Source: Paramecium sonneborni
Taxonomy: Eukaryota > Ciliophora > Oligohymenophorea > Peniculida > Parameciidae
Direction: 5' to 3'
Length of the DNA stretch: 64,000 nucleotides
NCBI GenBank assembly: GCA_905182985.1
Contig: CAJJDN010000132.1
Span: 192,391 to 256,390 of the forward strand
Shown one piece after another: positions 1 to 13,699 of this stretch (its first letter is position 1; each line of letters starts with the position of its first letter). A program made the position numbers and the translations under genes. The notes beneath the pieces are model-generated. The model ran no database searches and was not told where the DNA came from. It saw only the letters and a list, made by a program, of their open reading frames with translations.

Positions 1-3000
1 ATTATATAAAAATTTAACTGTTTTTTCAGGTATTTCTATAAATAATTAAAGTATTTATTCTTAAATTTAATTTATTTCCATCAAAAACAATATTATTAAA
101 ATTAATAATATAAAAAATGAGCAACCAGCAACAATTAATAATATTAAAAATATAACAATGTTATTTTATGCAACATCTTATAATCCATATGAATATTACC
201 CTGTTTCATTTCGATATTAAAATACAATATCATTAAATAAATTATATAAAATAAAACTTGTATCTTCATCCTCTTCATTAATCTTAGAAAGTTCCTTATC
301 TCTAATAATCAAAGCTTTACTAATTATTTATTAAGTTGCTTCAATTAAATCATACATTTCAAAATTATTTTTTGTAATTCTAACATTAACTACACTTTTT
401 GAATGTAACTCTTATATATAATCATTGATAAATATATCTGATAACATTATTTATTTATTGGCTTATGTTAATACATAAATTGATTCATTTAGTTCAGTTC
501 TTTGCTATTATTCATAACTAATGGCTTCAATTTGGGTTAAATTCCATATCCCAAGATTAAGCATTTATAAATTTTAGATATTCATTAAAATTTAATTGCA
601 TTCTAAATTTCTTGTTGTAGCATAAGCTAATAAACTTAATGAATCTTGGATATTTTAAAATAAGAACAATCCAACAAAATAAGATGTAAAAGATAGAGAT
701 AAAACACCCAACATCAAAATATTAATTATCCAACTCAAATATACCATAACATTTGGAATTTGTTAATTATTTATTGCTGAACTTAATGATTTTCGATTAC
801 GAAATATATTATGTTTTTATCCAAACTCTATTTCATCTTAATTATCCTAGTTTCTTTAAAATACACTTGAGTGTTATTCTTCATCTTATTCTGAACAATC
901 TAATTTTATATCCTCTAAATCTTATATTCTATTTTCAAACAATTTAAGAGTTCTTATACCTTCAGCATAATTAATTTTATTTGTTTTATTTTCTTCATTT
1001 ACCATCTTTTTTTCTTCTTAAGTTTCTTCACTTGTCCTAGATGTATATTCCCATATTACAGTCTGATCTACACGAGCAGAATTAATTTCATCTTAATTTT
1101 CACCTACAAATAATGCTTTATTCGGATAATATTTAAATTAAAAACTATTACAACTTTAATTTGGAATCGCTAATTATTATACTATATCAGGAGTAACTAA
1201 AAAACTTTAATTAGCAACTATCTTCTCTAATTTAATTACATAACCAAAAACTTAACCTATTTTTTCATTTTCAATTTCATTTAACTAAATTTGAAATTCT
1301 ATCTAAGTTTCATCCATATCATTAATGTAATATTATATATAATTGGAATTCTAAATTAAAGAATTCTATAAATTTAACCAAATTTTACACCCATTTTTAT
1401 TTAAATAATCATTCCTATTAAAATTAGGAAAAATCTCTTAAATAAATATCTTTTTATGGCTAATCATTTTCTGATCTATAAATATATTACAAATACAAGA
1501 AGATGAGACACTCTCAATAGATTCATCTGCATCTAAAATAATATAACAGGAATTTTTAAAATTACGTAAATTCTTAAATTAAACTACTAATTAGCTGTTT
1601 TCTTCAGCTGATTGAAGCATTTTTAACTATAAATAGCAAGGCAATATGTATCCTGATTTTAATCTTAAATAAATAAGTTTTTCTCTTTATGTCTTTGAAG
1701 AATCATTTAGTTCTTAAAAACTCTCAATAAATTAATCATGAAATTTTGCATAAATTGATGGTATGATTATATTTATTCTTCTATTTAATAATTCATTTTT
1801 ATGATAACCCAATAAATTACAAGCACTTAAATTTAAACTAGTAATTTAAGCAAATTTTTCATTCTAAACAGATACAATTAACGTTGGAAGAGACTCAAAA
1901 ATAATATCTTCACAATTAAAGATTTAAATTTGAGATTTATTTTTCATTTTATTATTTTAAATTTATAATGTTTTCGCTTTTTCTAATAATTCTTCTCCAT
2001 AATCTTTATCTTATAATACTTCAATAATAAATTTTCCATATAATCTCATAGCTTTAGGTAAATTTTAAGTCATTTTTTACATTTTATTCCATAATTCTTC
2101 AACTTAAGTAATAGCTAAATTAATTTTAGCACCAATATCATTCATTTTACCTAAATCAGGTGAATCTTCTTATAATTAAGACCAAAAGTCCATATGCATT
2201 AATGTTGCTCTTTCTATTTTATTTTAAAATGATCTCATATGATTTTAAAATGCTAATTCTGTTGCTACATCTAAANGTAACTCTTATATATAATCATTGA
2301 TAAATATATCTGATAACATTATTTATTTATTGGCTTATGTTAATACATAAATTGATTCATTTAGTTCAGTTCTTTGCTATTATTCATAACTAATGGCTTC
2401 AATTTGGGTTAAATTCCATATCCCAAGATTAAGCATTTATAAATTTTAGATATTCATTAAAATTTAATTGCATTCTAAATTTCTTGTTGTAGCATAAGCT
2501 AATAAACTTAATGAATCTTGGATATTTTAAAATAAGAACAATCCAACAAAATAAGATGTAAAAGATAGAGATAAAACACCCAACATCAAAATATTAATTA
2601 TCCAACTCAAATATACCATAACATTTGGAATTTGTTAATTATTTATTGCTGAACTTAATGATTTTCGATTACGAAATATATTATGTTTTTATCCAAACTC
2701 TATTTCATCTTAATTATCCTAGTTTCTTTAAAATACACTTGAGTGTTATTCTTCATCTTATTCTGAACAATCTAATTTTATATCCTCTAAATCTTATATT
2801 CTATTTTCAAACAATTTAAGAGTTCTTATACCTTCAGCATAATTAATTTTATTTGTTTTATTTTCTTCATTTACCATCTTTTTTTCTTCTTAAGTTTCTT
2901 CACTTGTCCTAGATGTATATTCCCATATTACAGTCTGATCTACACGAGCAGAATTAATTTCATCTTAATTTTCACCTACAAATAATGCTTTATTCGGATA

Positions 3001-6000
3001 ATATTTAAATTAAAAACTATTACAACTTTAATTTGGAATCGCTAATTATTATACTATATCAGGAGTAACTAAAAAACTTTAATTAGCAACTATCTTCTCT
3101 AATTTAATTACATAACCAAAAACTTAACCTATTTTTTCATTTTCAATTTCATTTAACTAAATTTGAAATTCTATCTAAGTTTCATCCATATCATTAATGT
3201 AATATTATATATAATTGGAATTCTAAATTAAAGAATTCTATAAATTTAACCAAATTTTACACCCATTTTTATTTAAATAATCATTCCTATTAAAATTAGG
3301 AAAAATCTCTTAAATAAATATCTTTTTATGGCTAATCATTTTCTGATCTATAAATATATTACAAATACAAGAAGATGAGACACTCTCAATAGATTCATCT
3401 GCATCTAAAATAATATAACAGGAATTTTTAAAATTACGTAAATTCTTAAATTAAACTACTAATTAGCTGTTTTCTTCAGCTGATTGAAGCATTTTTAACT
3501 ATAAATAGCAAGGCAATATGTATCCTGATTTTAATCTTAAATAAATAAGTTTTTCTCTTTATGTCTTTGAAGAATCATTTAGTTCTTAAAAACTCTCAAT
3601 AAATTAATCATGAAATTTTGCATAAATTGATGGTATGATTATATTTATTCTTCTATTTAATAATTCATTTTTATGATAACCCAATAAATTACAAGCACTT
3701 AAATTTAAACTAGTAATTTAAGCAAATTTTTCATTCTAAACAGATACAATTAACGTTGGAAGAGACTCAAAAATAATATCTTCACAATTAAAGATTTAAA
3801 TTTGAGATTTATTTTTCATTTTATTATTTTAAATTTATAATGTTTTCGCTTTTTCTAATAATTCTTCTCCATAATCTTTATCTTATAATACTTCAATAAT
3901 AAATTTTCCATATAATCTCATAGCTTTAGGTAAATTTTAAGTCATTTTTTACATTTTATTCCATAATTCTTCAACTTAAGTAATAGCTAAATTAATTTTA
4001 GCACCAATATCATTCATTTTACCTAAATCAGGTGAATCTTCTTATAATTAAGACCAAAAGTCCATATGCATTAATGTTGCTCTTTCTATTTTATTTTAAA
4101 ATGATCTCATATGATTTTAAAATGCTAATTCTGTTGCTACATCTAAATTTCCCATATTTTCATTCTATACTGCATTCATTTCATCTTCTATTACCTTTTT
4201 ATATCTAAATATTATAAACTCATTATCTAAACTTGGACATAATTATTCTCCTTATATTAATTCATTTAATGCTTATTATCTTTATTTCAAATAATCTAAT
4301 AAATAAAATGCATAATTAATTCTTAACCTCACAAATGTAGAGTGCTTTCTAAGAGTTCTTTAATAAATTTCTCCTAGCAAAAGAATGATATTATGATCTC
4401 TTTATGATAAATTTTCATCTTTTGATAAACCTATTTTTAAATTTATTTATTTTTTGTTCTTAAATACACATTCTTCAATTTAACATGTATTTTTATGTAC
4501 ATCAATTAATGCGTTTAGCATAATATGATATTGTTAATTATTTTAATATCCTTTCAATAGTTTTTAAATGTAGTTAATCATCTTAATTATTTTTTCGGGG
4601 TCATCTACTTTTTAGAAATTCATTAACATTAAATCATAAAAATATTTGTTTTTTTTAAAAACAGCAAATCCCAAAAGAGGTAAACCAACAATCCAAGCAT
4701 AAACGGTACCATGAAATATATTATCTTCTAAATAGCTAGAAAAGCAAAGAAGTAGAGCACTCCATAACATTAAAGTAGAATAAATAGAAACAATTTTTTA
4801 CATAATATTATGATAATGTGGTTATTCTAGATGTAATTTATAGAATGAAATAAAAGCTCCAATAAGAATGATATAGATTATTATGGTTGGTTTTTCTTTA
4901 GGATTGAATGATATAATTGCAATTTATATGATTAATAAATAGAAATAGACTAAAGTTTTAGCTCTCCCAGATTATTTAGACAATAGTTCTTTTACATTTG
5001 GTCTTGCCTCAAAAAATAGCAAATTAAAAATTGTAGTTAAAATTACGAAAATCAGAATTCCTAAAATTGCAACTATGCCATGTACAATATGTTCACCATT
5101 CCAACATTCTTGATCAAATAGTTAAATTACTAAGATATTCTGATCGTTCTCATGACAATTTATCATTTCAAATAATAGATTTAGAATAGGGAGGTACAAT
5201 ATAGTAGAGAACAGTGTTAATAACTATTTTAATACAAAAACTGGCCATGATACTGCTACATTAAGTTTAGTTGTGTTATTGTAACCAATGAGCAATAATA
5301 TCATAACAGCAATTAGTATAATTCCTATTAATGCATACATCATTGATGTGAAACTAGAAAAGTCCAACATTTCAAAATAAGGAGTCAGCATAAGATAGCC
5401 AAAAAGCTTGTATAATTAATAAGAGACTTATTGATTTTTCCAAACTAAATACAATTATCGATGAAATATAAATGACAAGTATTACAAGAACATAATAGTT
5501 TGTAGTAAAGCAGCAAAAAGAATGGATTAATCTTCATCTTTAAGCATTTAAAAGAAGACTCGAAATATTATGATCTTAAGTTCTGTTTGTAAACGTTCCA
5601 AAAGGTTTTCATTTTCTAATGATGGTCTTNAAATAATCTAATAAATAAAATGCATAATTAATTCTTAACCTCACAAATGTAGAGTGCTTTCTAAGAGTTC
5701 TTTAATAAATTTCTCCTAGCAAAAGAATGATATTATGATCTCTTTATGATAAATTTTCATCTTTTGATAAACCTATTTTTAAATTTATTTATTTTTTGTT
5801 CTTAAATACACATTCTTCAATTTAACATGTATTTTTATGTACATCAATTAATGCGTTTAGCATAATATGATATTGTTAATTATTTTAATATCCTTTCAAT
5901 AGTTTTTAAATGTAGTTAATCATCTTAATTATTTTTTCGGGGTCATCTACTTTTTAGAAATTCATTAACATTAAATCATAAAAATATTTGTTTTTTTTAA

Positions 6001-7000
6001 AAACAGCAAATCCCAAAAGAGGTAAACCAACAATCCAAGCATAAACGGTACCATGAAATATATTATCTTCTAAATAGCTAGAAAAGCAAAGAAGTAGAGC
6101 ACTCCATAACATTAAAGTAGAATAAATAGAAACAATTTTTTACATAATATTATGATAATGTGGTTATTCTAGATGTAATTTATAGAATGAAATAAAAGCT
6201 CCAATAAGAATGATATAGATTATTATGGTTGGTTTTTCTTTAGGATTGAATGATATAATTGCAATTTATATGATTAATAAATAGAAATAGACTAAAGTTT
6301 TAGCTCTCCCAGATTATTTAGACAATAGTTCTTTTACATTTGGTCTTGCCTCAAAAAATAGCAAATTAAAAATTGTAGTTAAAATTACGAAAATCAGAAT
6401 TCCTAAAATTGCAACTATGCCATGTACAATATGTTCACCATTCCAACATTCTTGATCAAATAGTTAAATTACTAAGATATTCTGATCGTTCTCATGACAA
6501 TTTATCATTTCAAATAATAGATTTAGAATAGGGAGGTACAATATAGTAGAGAACAGTGTTAATAACTATTTTAATACAAAAACTGGCCATGATACTGCTA
6601 CATTAAGTTTAGTTGTGTTATTGTAACCAATGAGCAATAATATCATAACAGCAATTAGTATAATTCCTATTAATGCATACATCATTGATGTGAAACTAGA
6701 AAAGTCCAACATTTCAAAATAAGGAGTCAGCATAAGATAGCCAAAAAGCTTGTATAATTAATAAGAGACTTATTGATTTTTCCAAACTAAATACAATTAT
6801 CGATGAAATATAAATGACAAGTATTACAAGAACATAATAGTTTGTAGTAAAGCAGCAAAAAGAATGGATTAATCTTCATCTTTAAGCATTTAAAAGAAGA
6901 CTCGAAATATTATGATCTTAAGTTCTGTTTGTAAACGTTCCAAAAGGTTTTCATTTTCTAATGATGGTCTTGTCTGACCATAATTAGACTTTACCTCCAT
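1..7000 (-). CDS. PAS-domain multi-pass membrane protein, TmcB/TmcC type (copy A, 3'-truncated by window, inflated by assembly repeats)
   Basis: Starts at the ATG at 7000 (MEVKSNYGQTRPSLENENLL) and runs off the left edge. The N-terminal third is strongly hydrophobic, with many predicted membrane segments; the middle aligns with the PAS region of the neighbour at 7036-11960, and the part near position 1 is again hydrophobic. Two internal contig overlaps (405-2275 = 2277-4147 and 4289-5629 = 5631-6971) inflate it. Removing them leaves 5631-7000, 2277-4288 and 1-404, that is 3786 nt or 1262 codons in frame. The role is unknown; related ciliate and Dictyostelium (tiny macrocysts) proteins are membrane proteins with PAS and TPR-like regions. 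It is a tandem paralogue of the next gene, whose stop lies 35 nt upstream of this start. Unlike that gene it has no intron after the KLFG codons. Confidence 0.8.
405..4147. repeat. Contig-overlap duplication 1 (405-2275 = 2277-4147, N at 2276)
   Basis: The 1871 bases before the single N at 2276 reappear directly after it with a constant offset of 1872, and no difference was seen on reading. The repeat starts and ends exactly at the N and inside a gene frame, so it looks like two contig ends placed side by side without merging, not a biological tandem duplication. It duplicates the PAS and linker part of membrane-protein copy A. Confidence 0.9.
4289..6971. repeat. Contig-overlap duplication 2 (4289-5629 = 5631-6971, N at 5630)
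   Basis: The 1341 bases before the N at 5630 reappear immediately after it (offset 1342). The region encodes the N-terminal membrane part of copy A. The true start codon is only in the downstream copy (7000), and the sequence left of 4289 only follows the upstream copy, as expected for overlapping contig ends. Confidence 0.9.
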
Positions 7001-7035
7001 TTTTTTTAAATAATATAGATATTAGATATATAAAA

Positions 7036-10000
7036 TCACACATCTATCTCATTAATTTGTATATTGTCTTTGATATAGGCTTTAATAGATCTAATATTTT
7101 AGATCACTCTTAAAGGAATCATCATAATCATTGATCTGGTTCTCCAAATGTCTTTAGTCATTTTTACAACTAATGGTAACCATAATATGAAATAAATCAC
7201 AAATAAAAGAACTTCAAAAACAACGAAAAAAGCAAGAAGCTGAGTCTTACTACTTTCCATATCTTAATAAATTCCTTCAATCATTTATTAAATTAAAAAA
7301 CGAAAGGTTCCTCTATGATAATTATCTTACATCTATCTTGCCTCTTTAGTATGATTGAAATTATTTAGATTAAGAACATAATTTGATGTATTATCTTGGT
7401 TTTTAGTTATATTTTTGAAAGTAGCAAATCCACGTGCAAGTTAAGTAAAATTAGCTTTAGAATTATTCCAAAATTAATCATATATTGTCATAATATATCT
7501 TAAATTTTCAAAATAACGTGCTACTCCAACTGCCATTCCTTAATATATTGCACCATCAGCAAATGTTTAACATTCTTATTCATTAACTTCATTCATTACT
7601 GTTGCTAATATTGTACATGGTTAAGACATAAATGTTTCTTTGAAAGCATCAAGATATATTTAATTTGTAATTTCAACATTTAATGAATGTTCTTAATGCA
7701 TAGATGAATCTAAAATATAAAGATTATTAAGATTGTTTTTCACCATTGTATAAGCATCTTAATTCATTATTGTTTAATTTCTATCTATAAACAAGGCTCT
7801 CTCTGCTATATCTACAAATCTATAAAAACTTTCAGCTCTTGCCGTTGCATTAATTTCAGGTATCATTTAATCAAGATTAGTTAGAAATGTATTACTTAAG
7901 ATATAATTCAACACAAAATAACCTTGTGTGATTAACAAAACAAAAAAAATACCAAAAATAAAATTTCTTTAATCTTTATTGGTGTTTTTAAACTTTTTCT
8001 TTTTTCTCTTTGTCTTTAAAGTTTTATTTAATTCTTCTTACTCTTCTTTTTCTACATCATCTATTTCTGACATCATTTCATCATCTTCTCCCAATTATAA
8101 ATTAGAAATGAAACTCTCACTTTTATTATATAAATATTTAACAGTTTTATCTGGTAGATCTAAAAACATTGCTAAAACTTCCTCTTAATTTTTACTTACA
8201 GATATCATAGCTATTATCATAATAATCAATCCAAGTCCTATTGCAGCAGCTGAAACTCCTAAAATTAATAAGAAATTTTATCCATTATTTTAAGCTTTAA
8301 TTCTCAATTCATTAGCATATAATGTTGAGAATAATCTTAATTAATAGATTAAACTATTAAGAGAATTATAAAGTACAAAATTTACATCTATATCTTGCAT
8401 ACTAATATTAACTATATTTTTTTCTCTAATAATCAGTGATTTACTAATAATTTATTAAATTGCTTCAGATAAATCATACAATTATTCATTACCATCACTT
8501 GATTTCATAATTACAATATCTGTTTTCATCATATCTAATATTGAATCACTTAATGCAACATTTGATAACATTAAATCTTTATTTAAATTATCAACATTTG
8601 TAATTGAAGTATTTAATTTTTTTTTCTATTATTATTCATAAGTTATTTTATCAGTATCTGTTTTCAATTGCCAAACATCCAAATTTAACATTAGAAGATT
8701 TTAAACACTAGTTGTAATACTTTAAAGTTCAGCATTTCTTTAATTTTAATTTTTTACTAAAAGAATTGTATTATAAATATCCTCATATTATTAATATATG
8801 ATAAAGAAATCAACAAAAGAAAGTACAATTAAAATTAATGCAAGTATATTAGCTGTCCAATTTAATTTTGTAATGACTTTTGGTGTTTAATTACTATTAA
8901 CAATTTAAAATAAATTTTTTCTTGATCTAAAAATATTATTTTGATCATTTCTTTATTAATCATTTTCTATAGCTTATTCTTAATTATTTTAAAAAACACT
9001 GTTTTTACCAATCTCTTCATCATCTGACATTATTTCATCTTTATCATCTATATCTTAGATTCTATTTTCAAATAATCTCAAAATTTTAATTCCTTCTGCA
9101 TAATTAATTTTATTGTTTAAATTTTATTCTTCAGACTTGTCAGTTTTTATTTAAGATCTTAAATTTCCTGTATTTAAAACATCTACTTAATTTGAAGAAA
9201 TCATAGATGATTAATCATTTTAATCCCATAAAATAGTTTAATCTACTCTTTAAGAATTTGTATCTGCTACAAATTCTCCACTATACATAGCTCGTTAAGG
9301 ATTGAATTTAAATTATAAATTGCATCCAATTTTTTAAGGATGATTATTTCCAAGTAATTCTTAATTAATACTTTAATCTTATCCTTATAATTCTAATCTA
9401 ATAACATAGCCAGCTAATTGATCTATTGTATCATTCATTATTTCAGTCATATAACACATAAATGCTGTTTGTTCTTATTCCTTTACCTCTGTTATATTTT
9501 GATTACTAAATTAATTCATATTCGAAGAAACTTGAAGTATTCCTCCAACTTTTGTTAAATATTATGATCTATTTTCTTCAAATTTTGGAAATATGTCCAT
9601 CAAAGTAACCTTTTTATGAGATATGACTTTTTAATCTAAATTTAACAAAGGAATACAAGAAGCAGATATAGAGTCAATTATTTCTTCTTAATCTACTATT
9701 ATATAACAAGTGGGTCTAAAGATTTTAGGTAATCTAAATTAAGCAGCCAATTATAAATTATCATCTAAAGATTAAATGATTTTCAACATTAAATAACATG
9801 GAGCTATGTAATTTGATTTCAATTTAATATAAATTAATCTCTCTTTATTTATATTTTTATTATCATTTGTCTAAAGAAAGTGTTCGACATAAGAATCATG
9901 AAATTTTGCATATAGATTTGGCATAAAAATATTGACTTTTCTATTTATCATTTCAGATTTACTATATCCAAATAAATTGCAACATGATAAATTTAAATTT

Positions 10001-11960
10001 ATTATTTGAGCAAACTTTTCAGCAGCTGTTGAAACCAAAGTTGTAGCATTTGGTTCTTAACTTAAATCCTCTCCACTTAATATTGAAATCATCTATTTAT
10101 TCTTATTTTTACTATTCTACTATTAGAGTTTTCTAGCTTTTTCTAATAATTCTTCTCCATAATCTTTGTCTTATAATACTTCAATAATAAATTTTCCATA
10201 TAATCTCATAGCTTTAGGTAAATTTTAAGTCATTATTTACATTTTATTCCATAATTCTTCAACTTAAGTAATAGCTAAATTAATTTTAGCACCAATATCA
10301 TTCATTTTACCTAAATCAGGTGAATCTTCTTATAATTAAGACCAAAAGTCCATATGCATTAATGTTGCTCTTTCTATTTTATTTTAAAATGATCTCATAT
10401 GATTTTAAAATGCTAATTCTGTTGCTACATCTAAATTTCCCATATTTTCATTCTATACTGCATTCATTTCATATTCTACAATTTGTTTATATCTGAAAAT
10501 AATAAATTCATTATCAAAACTAGGACATAATTGTTCTGCTTATATTATTTCATTTAATGCTTATTATCTTTATTTCATAACATCTAATAAAAACAACGAG
10601 TATCGAAGTCTTAAAGATATTTCATTTGGAAATCGTTTAATTTAATTAAAATAAATTTAACCTAAGACCATTATTAAATCTACATCTCTTTCTTAAAGAT
10701 TTTAATCTTTAAAAAAAGGTTTGGCTAATCTTTAATTTGGTAATTTTTTCTATTTTAAATAACAATCTTCTCTAGCACATGTTGCTCTATGTATTTCTAA
10801 AAATCCATCAACCATTAATTAAGAATCTGCATCTTAAATGTAATACAGTTTGATTAAATGATCTGTCAAATTAAGTACTTCTTGTGGATCTGAAGTCTTA
10901 TTAAGATTAGTTAAAAGCAAATCATAATTTAATTTTTCAGTTTTTAGAACTGCTATTATCATTAACGGTAAACCTGATAGCCATGCATAGACAGTTCCAA
11001 AAAATAATTACCCTTCAAGAAACTTTGCAAAACATAATAAAATGACACTCCACATATTTACAGAAACAAGCATAGACCACATTTTGGCTATGTATACATT
11101 ATTGTGTGGATTTTCAACATGCATCTTCCAAAATATAGTAAAACTACCTACAACAATAAACAAAAGGAACAAATAATCATAAGTTCTTCCAACCATAAAT
11201 GTATAACAAATGATCATTATTAATTCGTAAGTAAGAAAAACAGCTAAATTTCTTCCAGATTTCTTTGATAATGACTCTTTTGGTTAATACCTTGGTTCAT
11301 AATAAATCATGGCAAATGTGATACAAAATAGATAGAATATTACAATAGCCAAAATGGAAACAATACCATGTACTATATGAACTCCTTACCAACAATTAAT
11401 TTCAATAAAAATCTAATTAATAGAGTTTCCGTTCTCATCAGTTGTGCAAGCTATCAAAGAGAAAAAAAGATCCATTATTGGCATGTAGAGAACTGATAAG
11501 AACATTTGAATTAAAATTCTTAAAATTTAGATTGGCCACAAAAAGGAAGACTTCAATCTATAGCTTAAGAGGAAAATTAGCATGAATGCAAATACTACTA
11601 AACCTAAGCAAACATACATCATAGTGACAAGTGCTGGAAATGATATCATTTCAAAGTAAGGAACTAACATTGAATATCTTATTATCTTATTTAAAATTAC
11701 CCAAATATCTTATTAAGCCATTCAGTTACTTCAAAAGTCTACCATACTTTCCATGTTTGACGATTGAAAATAATATATGTGGCCTAAAATGACTAAATAA
11801 TGATTGCTAGTAAACTAATAATAATTGATTGATCTTCTTCTTTCAATAACTGTTGAGTGACTTTGAAATATATCATTTTCAATTCATTCTATAGTTTGTC
11901 TATTACAGATCTTTCTGAATCTAGGGAAGATTTGCCACCAAAGTTAGACTTTAATTCCAT
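7036..11960 (-). CDS. PAS-domain multi-pass membrane protein, TmcB/TmcC type (copy B, complete)
   Basis: Start ATG at 11960 (MELKSNFGGKSSLDSERSVI), stop TGA at 7036-7038. With one 23-nt intron (11678-11700, GTA...AAG) the remaining 4902 nt give 1633 residues in one frame. The N-terminal third is a series of hydrophobic helices. A clear PAS domain lies near the middle (about 9900-10090, with NLFGYSKSEMINRKV and FMPNLYAKFHDSYVEHF). The C-terminal part has more membrane segments around 7900-7960 and 8200-8300 separated by an acidic then lysine-rich stretch. The architecture is that of the TmcB/TmcC family known from Dictyostelium and expanded in ciliates; ligand and role are not known, sensing at a membrane is an inference. 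It is head-to-head with the coiled-coil gene at 11982, with only 21 nt between the two ATGs. Confidence 0.85.
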
Positions 11961-11981
11961 AATATAATATATTTTTAAAAT

Positions 11982-13693
11982 ATGTCTAACGAAATTATTT
12001 TAGAAACAGTACGTGAATTGCTTCCAGATATAGAAAAAGAAATTAGAGAACAAGTTAATTAAGAATTAGAGATTGAATATTAAATGAAATTTTAAGAAGA
12101 AATAGATTCTCTCACTTAATTTAATGAAGAATAAATTAGAGCAGAATTAGAAAAGCAAATAAGAATTGACTATGAACAATAGAAAGAGTAATTAGCTTAA
12201 GATGTTATAAGAGAATTTGATGATTCTCTTTAAAGAGGTTAATTAGAATAACAATTAAGATTCAAAATTTAAGAGGAATTAGAAGAATAGATAAATCAAG
12301 AAGTTTAAAAAAAATCAAAATAAATTAAATTGCAGTTTAAGAAAAAGCTTGAACAAGAAAAAAATTAATTACAAAAAGATTTTGAATTAGAATGGAAGTA
12401 AAGAGTGGATGCAGAAAAAAAAAGATTAGAAAGAGAAAAAAGTGAAATTGCAAGATTGAAATCAGTTGAGTATGTTAAACTTAAAAAATTGCAGGATGAA
12501 TAAAAAAAGCATGGATAATTATTAAAAGATCAAGAGAACAAATATTAAGACATTATGAAATCACTTCAAAAATAAATATAAGATCTTACCCAATAATTAG
12601 AAATAGCTTTATAAGATTAAATTACTTAAGAAAAGTTACGAAATTAGTAAGAAAATTTTGATAGTTAAGATTAAGATAAATAAATCGATATGCCGTTTTC
12701 TAAATAAAATCCGATTTAAAACTAAAGCTTAACTCCTATTTATTAACATAAATAAATTACAGAAGAAGAATCATAAGAATCATCATAATAAACTTAAGTT
12801 AATTTTAAGAAAAATAAGAATTAAAATATAAAAAAAGCTGAATAAAATGAATAAAATAATTCAAAAACCTTAAAGAATTCTAAAAATAAATAAAGTTCAT
12901 AATACTAAAATTAGTTAGATAAAGGTTTTAAGTAATAAAAAGGGCATATAGAAATATCAAAACCTTAATACTTTGAATAAGAAAATAATTAAAGATAAAT
13001 GAATAGAATAGATACAATAATTAAAGAATATGATGAAATTCCTATCTAAAAAGATTAATTTATGACTTATAACAGTTTATTTAAGGAAAATGATCTTGAT
13101 AATACTAAAAATAAATAAATGAAATAGCGAAGATAACAATTTATAGAAAGTTAAAATTAAGATTAGAAACTTTAAACAAAATATTTAGGCATATAGATTA
13201 ACATTATGAATGATTTTATTGTTGATTATGTTGGTAATATAGTTTATTTATTTTATTAGAATTTCCTGAATATCACTAAGTCAAAATGATGCTTTAAGAA
13301 ATTATTGAATTATTTAATTAATGGATGATTAGTTATGAAGAAAGAATTGAGTTTTTTAAAAAAATTAAATAAATTGCAAACTAAAATTTTAGAGACATTA
13401 TTCCATTTATCTAAACATAAATCCATAAATTTAAATTAATTCAAAACTATTATCCTGATTTTCAGAAGAGGTTCAATATAAAGAATTAGATTATGGCTAA
13501 TTTTAGTTAATTTAGTAAATGTAAACAATTATTTGAATAATTAAATTAATTAAATTTGAAATCAATTAATTTGTCAGTTTAAGGATATGATTTTTAAGAG
13601 ATGGTGTAACTTGATTAATGGGAAAAAGATTTTTTAGAGAGAGAAGAGCTAAAATCATAAATTTTGTGTAAAATATAATCAAAATTAATATGA
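11982..13693 (+). CDS. Coiled-coil protein, unknown function
   Basis: Start ATG at 11982 (MSNEIILETVRELLPDIEKE), stop TGA 13691-13693. One 26-nt intron at 13234-13259 (GTAATA...ATTAG) is needed: without it the frame ends at a TGA just downstream, with it the frame continues for another 430 nt. Spliced length 561 residues. The first 210 residues are an almost unbroken Glu/Gln/Lys/Arg-rich coiled coil; the middle is Gln/Ser/Asn-rich low complexity; the last 150 residues are more globular. Such proteins are common in ciliate cortex and axoneme, but I do not recognise a named family. The start is chosen as the first ATG after the divergent neighbour. Confidence 0.8.
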
Positions 13694-13699
13694 TTTTAT

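Noticed and set aside
753..947. 64-codon plus-strand ORF, also at 2625-2819
   Set aside because: It lies antisense to the PAS membrane gene A, appears twice only because of the contig overlap, and has no recognisable features.
405..4147. Biological tandem duplication inside the PAS gene
   Set aside because: The repeat ends exactly at an N, no difference was seen, and the flanking sequence is continuous only when one copy is removed; contig overlap is the simpler explanation.
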